Made by a program: the position numbers and the translations under genes | Shown here: piece by piece, positions 33,976 to 40,821 of the stretch | Layout of the letters: every line of letters begins with the position of its first letter | Position numbering within the stretch: position 1 is the first letter of the stretch | DNA from: Verrucomicrobiales bacterium | GTDB taxonomy: Bacteria > Verrucomicrobiota > Verrucomicrobiia > Verrucomicrobiales > DEV007 | Direction of reading: 5' to 3' | Assembly: GCA_029213065.1 (NCBI GenBank) | Contig: JARGPH010000042.1 | Location: forward strand, 1-44,130 | DNA length: 44,130 nucleotides | Notes under the pieces: model-generated | What the model saw: only the letters and a program-made list of their open reading frames with translations | What the model was told of the DNA's origin: nothing | Databases searched by the model: none

Positions 33976-35351
33976 GTGAAACGGATCAATATCATCGGCT
34001 CATTGCTGACTATCAAACGGGTCAGATCTCTGATGAGGACTTTGCGAAGCTTGAGGCTGCCTTGCGCGATTCTGAGGATGTCAGGAACTTGTTTCATCGT
34101 GCCTGTCGAGTCGACTCCCGTTTGCGTCGGATAGCGGAGAATCTCACCGTCGATCAAGAGGCCGAAACTCAGCGCGAGGAATCCAAGGTCGTGTCGATTG
34201 CATCGGGAGACGGATTTCGGAAACAGCCGTTTTTTAAACCGGTTGCGGCGGCGGCAGCGGTTGTTCTCCTGTCTGCCCTGACCTGGACGATTGCAGCTCA
34301 AAAACGAGTCGTCGCGAATTTGGTGTCGAGTGAGGATGCGGTGTGGGAGCGGGGCGCTCCGACAGAGTCAGGGCTATCTTTGACGAGAGGCTCATTGAGA
34401 TTATCCTCTGGAATCGCAACGATTCGATTCGTGTCAGGGGTCGAGATGACACTTGAGGCTCCGGTGCGGTTGTATCTCAAGGGACCGGTCCGGGCTACCC
34501 TGGTTTCCGGGACAGTGGTGGTGAAGTCAGACAGAGAAGATGATTTTGTTCTTGAGACGGAGTTCGGACAGGCGGTCGCTCACGAAGGTGAATTCGCTGC
34601 ATTTGGGGGAACCGGAGAATCGGGAACCGATTTCGAGGCGATCTCGGGGAAGGTGATCATCAGTCATGATTTCTCGCGGGAGGTTACTCAACTGACAGGC
34701 GGCGCTACCGCGACGATGTCGGCGGACCGCCTCGACTCCAGTGAGGAGAGAAGAATCGAGCCGCCCTTTGAGCGGTTTGATAAACGTGCTCGAATCCGGA
34801 CGGATGGACGGGCCGCCACATTCATTCGGAACAACCGGGTTCGCAAATGGACGCGACCTGAGTTCCTGACTTTGAAAACGTCGACTCATGGAAACGGTTT
34901 TGATCAGCGGTCCGTGATTGGATTCGATCTTACGGCTGTCGAATCCGCGGAGATCGAGGCAGTCAGTTTGCGTCTCAATGTGGTGCACAGTGGTCGTGGC
35001 CTCATCAGTCGACTCCCGAAAATGAATCGTTTTGCCGTGTATGGCGTTGTGAATCCTGCGAAGGAAGACTGGTTGGTGGGGGATCTCTGGGAGGAAGCAC
35101 CTGCTCCGGACGACGGGGTTTTTCTCGCCCGGTTTGAGATTCCACGGAGTCAGACCAGCGGTGAGATTGATCTCACTAGTGAAGCCATATCAGATTTTGT
35201 TCGAAAGAAGGCGGGGCACTCCGTCTCGTTTGTGATTGTTCGTGAGACCGCGAATCGCGATGGAGACGGGCCGGGATACACTCATGCGATTGCGAGTGAT
35301 TCCCATCCGGAGGTGTCGGGACCCATGCTCGAAATGGTGCTTAAACAGTAA
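33972..35351 (+). CDS. FecR-like membrane protein with C-terminal DNRLRE/CBM96-like domain
   Basis: From ATG 33972, overlapping the sigma gene by ATGA, the product has 459 residues; the earlier in-frame ATG at 33924 lies inside the sigma gene. Residues 1-85 are an acidic cytoplasmic helical part (IADYQTGQISDEDFAKLEAA), which may bind the sigma factor. A membrane helix follows at ~90-108. The FecR domain spans ~118-240 (GSLRLSSGIATIRFVSGVEM, VRLYLKGPVRATLVSGTVVV). Residues ~280-459 resemble a DNRLRE/CBM96 beta-sandwich (SVIGFDLTAVESAEIEAVSL). Many relatives carry a LamG domain here instead. The external domain could sense a carbohydrate; this is inferred. Confidence 0.88.
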   Translation: MSETDQYHRLIADYQTGQISDEDFAKLEAALRDSEDVRNLFHRACRVDSRLRRIAENLTVDQEAETQREESKVVSIASGDGFRKQPFFKPVAAAAAVVLLSALTWTIAAQKRVVANLVSSEDAVWERGAPTESGLSLTRGSLRLSSGIATIRFVSGVEMTLEAPVRLYLKGPVRATLVSGTVVVKSDREDDFVLETEFGQAVAHEGEFAAFGGTGESGTDFEAISGKVIISHDFSREVTQLTGGATATMSADRLDSSEERRIEPPFERFDKRARIRTDGRAATFIRNNRVRKWTRPEFLTLKTSTHGNGFDQRSVIGFDLTAVESAEIEAVSLRLNVVHSGRGLISRLPKMNRFAVYGVVNPAKEDWLVGDLWEEAPAPDDGVFLARFEIPRSQTSGEIDLTSEAISDFVRKKAGHSVSFVIVRETANRDGDGPGYTHAIASDSHPEVSGPMLEMVLKQ

Positions 35352-35357
35352 TTTTCA

Positions 35358-37940
35358 GTGAAGACTCTTATCCTTATGCAAAACCAAATTGCCGGTTGGC
35401 TCGCTCTTTTCGGGTTCGCAATGAGTTCATTTTTGTCCTGCGCTCTCGCCGAAGAGGATGAGAGAGCGGGACTCGAAGCGGAAGCGGAAATGCCCGAAAT
35501 TCATTTTGATGTTCTCGATAAATACTGCCTCGAATGTCATGATTCCCTCACGGAAAAAGGGGAGGTGAATCTGGAGGATCTTTCATTTTCTCTCGTCAAA
35601 AATATCGAAACAGCAGAGACCTGGAACAAAGTGCTCAATGCGATCAATTCGGGAGAAATGCCGCCGGAGGATGAGCCCCAGATCAGCGCGAATGAGAAAA
35701 CCGAATTCCTCCGCGACCTTTCGGAGAGAATGGTAATCGCTCGCAGCGTTCTGAGCGACAGTGGCGGAGTGATCGAGATGCGGCGTTTGAATCGGCGCGA
35801 GTATGCGAACACTCTTGAGGATCTTTTGGGAGTTCGCCCCGATGTTTCATTGTTGCCCGATGACCAGGCGAGTTCGGAGTTCGATACGATGGGAGCGTCG
35901 CTCTTTTTCTCGAGTGATCAGTTGGAGCAATACCTCAAGACTGCGCGAAACACTCTGGAGTTGGCTCTCAATGCAAAGGCACCGGCGGAGTCGAAGACGG
36001 TTCATATTGAGCCGGAGGACATTTTTGTTCCCTTGTATGCCGACCTTGCAGTGAAAAGACTGGATACCGCGTCGCGCTATTACCAGTGGCGGGCAAACGG
36101 TGGCTCTGATGACATTGCTAAAGAGCATGGATTTCTCGACGGATGGCAGGCCGAACGAAGTATAAACTCTTTTAAATCGAGTTATCTTCCGCTGGAGAAG
36201 TGGCTCACGGCTCCAGAGAATCGAAGCGGCGCCGCGATGATGGTGACGATTAAAAGTGGATTCACTTCAATGAAGTTGCCTCAGGTGAGAGCGTGGCAGC
36301 CGGGGAGATATCTCATCAGACTTCGTGCCGGCGCCTATGAAGATGATCCGGAGCGTTTCCGCTTTCTTGAATTTGTTCGAAAAGAAGGGCAAAACTCGAC
36401 TCGACTCGGTTGGCGAAAGGTGAATGCCGCTTTGAAGAATCCTGAAATTATAGAGTTTGAAATCGATCATGCACCGGGAGTAGACGCCATCTATCAAGTG
36501 CAGAAACGTTCCCATATGGATCGGGGGGATAAGAACCTCGAGGCGGTCTATCGGAAAGAAAATACGTATGGAACACCCTGGGGCATTTGGATCGATTGGG
36601 TGGAACTCGAAGGACCGTTACCTGTAGAGCCGAATGAATCCTCTCCTTCTATCATTTCGGAGAAGCCAAAAGATCAAAGTGACGATGACTATGTAAGGGG
36701 AGTGTTGAGAGACTTTGCTGTAATTGCTTTTCGAGGCGAAGCGCCGGGCGGGGAGTTTCTTGAAAAGCTCTTTGCCCGTTATTCGGCGAATCGTAAGAAA
36801 GGGCAGGAAATGAAGGATGTATTGATCGGGCCGCTCGCGATCGTTCTTTCTTCGCCGAGTTTTCTATACATGGTAGAGTCGGCTGAGAGCGATGAATCCA
36901 GGGATCTTACCGGGAACGAATTGGCAGTCCGTCTCGCTTATTTTCTCTGGAGTTCGCCCCCGGATGCTGAATTACTCAGTCTTGCCAGAGAAGGTAAATT
37001 GAAGAAGCCCGAAGTGTTGGCAGAGCAAACGGGCCGACTACTCTCCGATCCCCGCTCGGATCGATTCGTTCGCAGCTTTGCCTATCAGTGGTTGGAAATG
37101 CATCGACTCGGGATGTTTGCTTTTGCCGGTCGCGACTTTCCCACTTTCGACAACGCGGTTCGCGATTGTGCGGCGGAAGAAATCTACGAGACGTTCTCCA
37201 CCCTCATGCATGAGGGGCTTTCACTGAAAAATTTTCTGAAGTCGGACTTCGTCGTCGTGAACGATGTGCTGGCCGGTTATTACGGGCTTGATGGAGTCGA
37301 TGGTCATCACTGGCGCAAAGTGGCTCTTCCGGCCGATTCGCCCAGAGGGGGATTGCTTGGTTCGGTGGCGGTCGCGGCGATGGGATCGGACGGGCAGCGT
37401 TCCTCTCCTGTCGAGCGCGGAGCCTGGGTTCTTCGGAAACTCCTTAATGATCCGCCACCTCCGGCTCCGCCGAATGTTCCGATGTTGAGTCGGTTTGAAG
37501 ACGAGATTCTCTCAGTGCGCGATTTACAGAAAGCGCATCAGGAGCAGCCGCAGTGTGCTCAGTGTCATGAGAAAATTGATCCGATCGGATACGGAATGGA
37601 AAACCTCGATGCTGCCGGCATGTGGCGGGATATCGAAGTGGTGACCTCAGGGAGAAAGGGATCGACGAAAACTGAGTTCGCGATCGATCCTGCAGGTAGT
37701 TTTGGACAGGGGAATGATTTTTCAAACTTCTTCGAACTGCGGGACGAAGTCGCAGAGGAAATTGACGGCTTTGCCATGAGCATGACCGAAGCGCTCATTA
37801 CCTACGGATTGGGAAGGCCATTCGGGTTTACCGATCACGATCTCGCTCACGAGATCGTTTCTCACGCAAGTGGGCATGACTACAAAATTGAAGAGTTCAT
37901 CCACGCCCTCATTCAATCGAAAGCCTTTCAATCTAAATAA
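35358..37940 (+). CDS. Large exported PSCyt cytochrome protein (DUF1587/1592/1588/1585/1595)
   Basis: An 860-residue protein from GTG 35358, 6 nt after fecR; an ATG at 35376 is an alternative. The signal region is WLALFGFAMSSFLSCALA. The PSCyt1-like heme site is C57-L-E-C60-H61. Domains in order are DUF1587 (RRLNRREYANTLEDLLGV), DUF1595 (FRGEAPGGEFLEKLFARY), DUF1592 (GNELAVRLAYFLWSSPPDAE), DUF1588 (SPVERGAWVLRKLLNDPPPP) with a second heme site C733-A-Q-C736-H737, and DUF1585 at the end (SMTEALITYGLGRPFGFTDH). These families are typical of planctomycetes and verrucomicrobia and have no proven reaction. It is followed by the DUF1552 gene at 5 nt. Confidence 0.93.
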   Translation: MKTLILMQNQIAGWLALFGFAMSSFLSCALAEEDERAGLEAEAEMPEIHFDVLDKYCLECHDSLTEKGEVNLEDLSFSLVKNIETAETWNKVLNAINSGEMPPEDEPQISANEKTEFLRDLSERMVIARSVLSDSGGVIEMRRLNRREYANTLEDLLGVRPDVSLLPDDQASSEFDTMGASLFFSSDQLEQYLKTARNTLELALNAKAPAESKTVHIEPEDIFVPLYADLAVKRLDTASRYYQWRANGGSDDIAKEHGFLDGWQAERSINSFKSSYLPLEKWLTAPENRSGAAMMVTIKSGFTSMKLPQVRAWQPGRYLIRLRAGAYEDDPERFRFLEFVRKEGQNSTRLGWRKVNAALKNPEIIEFEIDHAPGVDAIYQVQKRSHMDRGDKNLEAVYRKENTYGTPWGIWIDWVELEGPLPVEPNESSPSIISEKPKDQSDDDYVRGVLRDFAVIAFRGEAPGGEFLEKLFARYSANRKKGQEMKDVLIGPLAIVLSSPSFLYMVESAESDESRDLTGNELAVRLAYFLWSSPPDAELLSLAREGKLKKPEVLAEQTGRLLSDPRSDRFVRSFAYQWLEMHRLGMFAFAGRDFPTFDNAVRDCAAEEIYETFSTLMHEGLSLKNFLKSDFVVVNDVLAGYYGLDGVDGHHWRKVALPADSPRGGLLGSVAVAAMGSDGQRSSPVERGAWVLRKLLNDPPPPAPPNVPMLSRFEDEILSVRDLQKAHQEQPQCAQCHEKIDPIGYGMENLDAAGMWRDIEVVTSGRKGSTKTEFAIDPAGSFGQGNDFSNFFELRDEVAEEIDGFAMSMTEALITYGLGRPFGFTDHDLAHEIVSHASGHDYKIEEFIHALIQSKAFQSK

Positions 37941-37945
37941 TTATC

Positions 37946-39253
37946 ATGAGAAAGAATCTAACACGCCGCGCCGTTCTCCGAAGCAGTACCGCCACGATAG
38001 CACTGCCGTTTCTTGAGTCATTTGGATTTCGAAAGTTCGCTTCCGCTGCAGAGCAGGTGAAGAGTCCCAAGCGAATGATTTGGATGGGGATGGGGTTTGG
38101 TGTCACTGCTGACAAGTGGTTTCCGAACAAGGAAGATACCGGCACTGACTACGCTTTTCCCAGTATTCTCAAGCCTCTCGAAAAGCATCGGGATGACCTG
38201 AGCTTTATTCAGCATTTGATGCATAAGGATTCTCAGGATGGTCATAGTGGCAGTACGTTCTGGCTAACCGGTGCCAATCGCTATGCTGTTCCCGGACAGA
38301 GCTTTCACAACTCGATTTCAGTTGATCAGCTTGCTGCCGAAACTCTGGGGCAGGATACCAGGTTTACCTCGATCCAACTTTGTGCGAGGGAGGCTGCTGA
38401 TTCCGGTAGCAGCGGTCACGGGCCGGGACTCTCACTCGCCTGGAACCGTCAGGGTAAGCCTGTCTCTGGATTGGGAAGCCCTGTTGAGGCGTTTCACCGT
38501 TTGTTCTCAGACGAAAGCACTCCGCTTGCTGAACGCCAGGCCCGCCTCAATGAGCAGCGAAGCGTTCTCGATACGGTGATGTCTGACGCGAAGTTCGTGC
38601 AGAAGAAAGTCAGTCAATCGGACAACGAAAAGTTGGACGAGTATTTGCAGTCGGTCAGGGAAATCGAAGTTCGATTATCAAAGGAGGAGCAGTGGCTCGA
38701 TGTCGAGAAAAAGCAGCCTGACCCTGCAGTGATTGAACCGGGGGAATCTCTTGTCGGTTACGAAGAAATGGGAGTCATGGCCGATCTTATGGTGGCGGCG
38801 ATGCAGGTGGATGCCACCCGTGTTCTTACCTATCGCATGCCTGTGGATACGATGATTGCAAGTCTCGGCGCGGGTATCAGCGCCCACACGATGAGCCACT
38901 ATTCTCATGGAGAACGTCGCGACGTATCTGAAATGAGGGATCTGTACAACGCAAAGTTTCTCGCGAGGTTTATAGATAAGCTCAAAGCGTCAAGAGAGGC
39001 GGATGGCTCTACTCTCTTCGATAATACCACTCTTACGATGGGGACAAATCTGTTCTCGGTTCACACTTTGAGGAATTGCCCGACTCTCGTTGCCGGTGGC
39101 GGATCGGGGTTTGTTCACGGTCGTCATCTCGTCATGGGCGACGAGAAAACGCCGCTTTGCAATTTATGGCTGTCCCAATTGAAAGGCTCGGGCATTGATG
39201 TGGAGTCATTCGGTGACTCGACAGGCGTGATTGACGAATTGGTTGAGGCATAG
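37946..39253 (+). CDS. DUF1552 Tat-exported protein (copy 1)
   Basis: A 435-residue protein starting MRKNLTRRAVLRSSTATIAL, a twin-arginine signal. Family landmarks are KRMIWMGMGFGVTADKWFPN, HRDDLSFIQHLMHKDSQDGH, TLGQDTRFTSIQL, a central SVLDTVMSDAKFVQKKVSQ helix and LVAGGGSGFVHGRH near the end. The name-giving HXXSHH motif appears as HTMSHYSHG, with Tyr at the last position. The fold is related to sulfatase/alkaline-phosphatase-like proteins by family annotation, but no reaction is proven. It is probably co-transcribed with the PSCyt gene upstream (5-nt gap). It is followed by a repeat island. Confidence 0.93.
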   Translation: MRKNLTRRAVLRSSTATIALPFLESFGFRKFASAAEQVKSPKRMIWMGMGFGVTADKWFPNKEDTGTDYAFPSILKPLEKHRDDLSFIQHLMHKDSQDGHSGSTFWLTGANRYAVPGQSFHNSISVDQLAAETLGQDTRFTSIQLCAREAADSGSSGHGPGLSLAWNRQGKPVSGLGSPVEAFHRLFSDESTPLAERQARLNEQRSVLDTVMSDAKFVQKKVSQSDNEKLDEYLQSVREIEVRLSKEEQWLDVEKKQPDPAVIEPGESLVGYEEMGVMADLMVAAMQVDATRVLTYRMPVDTMIASLGAGISAHTMSHYSHGERRDVSEMRDLYNAKFLARFIDKLKASREADGSTLFDNTTLTMGTNLFSVHTLRNCPTLVAGGGSGFVHGRHLVMGDEKTPLCNLWLSQLKGSGIDVESFGDSTGVIDELVEA

Positions 39254-39310
39254 GTGCTATTTACGCAGAGCGGAGTGGAGTTAGATTGTTGATTCGACCG
39301 TTTTGGATAC
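39254..39310. other. Spacer between DUF1552 copy 1 and the repeat island
   Basis: Short AT/GC-mixed spacer with no gene or clear terminator. It is followed directly by palindromes. Transcription from the first module may end within the palindromes. Confidence 0.3.
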
Positions 39311-39398
39311 AACCCCGTTGGGGTTGGATGATTTTAACGTCCAATTCCCGGGGTTCCTGAACCCCGGGCTTGGATACGAATCCCCGTTGGGGATGGTT
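39305..39398. repeat. Cluster of three palindromes resembling a REP/REPIN-like element
   Basis: AACCCC-GTT-GGGGTT (39311-39325) and TCCCC-GTT-GGGGA (39381-39393) flank a perfect 22-nt palindrome with arms CCCGGGGTTC/GAACCCCGGG (39347-39368). Each outer palindrome is preceded by TTGGATAC, so two similar half-elements surround the central one. Palindromic intergenic elements of this look are dispersed in many environmental bacteria. No transposase gene is in the window. Confidence 0.7.
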
Positions 39399-39420
39399 GT
39401 TCCGTTGTCATAAGTTAAGC

Positions 39421-39469
39421 GCCACGAGCCACGAGCCACGAGCCACGAGCCACGAGCCACGAGCCACGA
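39421..39469. repeat. Seven tandem copies of a 7-bp unit (GCCACGA)
   Basis: Seven exact copies of GCCACGA in 49 nt, directly downstream of the palindrome cluster. In one minus-strand frame they read as a repeating WLVARGS-type peptide, which is a translation artefact. There are no spacers, so this is not a CRISPR array. Copy number probably varies between strains. It is followed by an A/C-rich stretch with two short CCAA/TCAAAATCC-like repeats. Confidence 0.9.
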
Positions 39470-39570
39470 GCTCCAAAATCCAAGATTCAAAATCCCGCAG
39501 CAGAACGTCCTGAAACTTTTTTCGGCAGGTCTGGAAGCGACCGGCAGTAAGTGTGTAAGCTAACTACAAG

Positions 39571-40821
39571 ATGAAGACCGATAGACGCAATTTTATTAAG
39601 GGCCTTGGAGGAGCGCTCACGCTTCCTTTTCTGGAATCGACGGCTTTTGCGGGGCAGAAGTCTGCGACTCGTTTCCTCGTTGTCGGGAATCCTTTTGGAA
39701 TGCATCCCGAGCATTTCTTTCCAAAGGATTTTGGCAAAGACTTTACGGTTTCACGAACTCTCAAATCTCTCGATTGGGTCAAGGATCGCACAACAGTCCT
39801 GTCGCATACCGATCACAATATGGTGAGTGGTCACGGTCGTGAAGTTGCCTTTCTCAGCGGAGTCCTCCCCACCGATGCGCAGGCATTTCCTGAGAAAAAC
39901 ATGTCAGTCGATCAGGCGGTTGCCCGACATACCGGAGCACAAGTTCGATACCCTTCGCTGAATGTAGGGCTTAACAGTGGCGTCCGTATGAGCTGGACTG
40001 CCAACGGCGTTGAAAATGAATTGATCACTGATCCGGAGAAACTCTTTGATCATCTGTTCCTGAATCTCACTGAGAAGGAAAAAGAACAGCGCCGGCAAAT
40101 GTTGAGCCGTAATGGAAGTATTCTCGACACGGTCGGCGATCAGTTCGCCGACGTGATCAAAAACGGAAGCAAGAGCGATGCCGAGCGGATTGATCAGTAT
40201 CAGACTTCGGTCCGCGAATTGGAAGCCACTTTAGCGAATCGCACGCACTGGATTGGTCTGGATAAACCTGAATTTGATATCTCCGATCACTACTCCGGTG
40301 AGGTAACAATCGAAAACGAATACAACGCGATTTTCGATATGATCTCGTTCGCGTTTGAAACCGATTTGACTCGCGTTGCGACGGTCGCTTTTCCTACTAA
40401 TCTTGGTTATACAGATGTCCCCGGTGTCACTCGCAGCTATCACGGATGCACGCACAACGGCAAGATGGAGGACGTCACTGACGAACTTGTCGCAATCGAA
40501 TCTTTCCAGGTTCAACAGCTTTCCCGCTGTATGCAAAAGCTGGATTCCATCCCCGAGCCGAATGCTGAAGGGAGCATGCTGGATCACACCGTTGTTCTAT
40601 TCGGAAGTGGCATGGGCTATGGCGGAACCCACTCGAACCGGGACCTTCCGATCTTTGTCGCAGGAGGTGGCTTCAAGCACCTCGGGCATGTTGATACAAG
40701 AAATGACGCCGGAGAAAATATGCCGCTCTGCAATCTCTATCTCACGCTCATGCAGCGATTTGGTATGGAGAGAGACGAGTTCAATATCAGCACGGGAGCT
40801 TTTGATTTGAGCTATGCGTAA
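39571..40821 (+). CDS. DUF1552 Tat-exported protein (copy 2)
   Basis: A 416-residue protein starting MKTDRRNFIKGLGGALTLPF, a twin-arginine signal. It shares the family plan with copy 1: RFLVVGNPFGMHPEHFFPKD, RTTVLSHTDHNMVSGHGREV, the central NGSILDTVGDQFADVI helix, and VLFGSGMGYGGTHSNRDLPI before IFVAGGGFKHLGHV. The HXXSHH block is degenerate here (TRSYHGCTHNG). Sequence identity to copy 1 looks low outside the motifs, so the two diverged long ago or were acquired separately. The last 8 nt overlap the following PSCyt gene, showing translational coupling. Confidence 0.93.
   Translation: MKTDRRNFIKGLGGALTLPFLESTAFAGQKSATRFLVVGNPFGMHPEHFFPKDFGKDFTVSRTLKSLDWVKDRTTVLSHTDHNMVSGHGREVAFLSGVLPTDAQAFPEKNMSVDQAVARHTGAQVRYPSLNVGLNSGVRMSWTANGVENELITDPEKLFDHLFLNLTEKEKEQRRQMLSRNGSILDTVGDQFADVIKNGSKSDAERIDQYQTSVRELEATLANRTHWIGLDKPEFDISDHYSGEVTIENEYNAIFDMISFAFETDLTRVATVAFPTNLGYTDVPGVTRSYHGCTHNGKMEDVTDELVAIESFQVQQLSRCMQKLDSIPEPNAEGSMLDHTVVLFGSGMGYGGTHSNRDLPIFVAGGGFKHLGHVDTRNDAGENMPLCNLYLTLMQRFGMERDEFNISTGAFDLSYA

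Noticed and set aside
39421-39469. Possible CRISPR array
   Set aside because: The 7-bp units are directly adjacent without spacers, and no cas gene is present.
39281-39490. Minus-strand open frame encoding repeated WLVARGS units
   Set aside because: It is the translation of the 7-bp tandem repeat and palindromes; no start signal or family.
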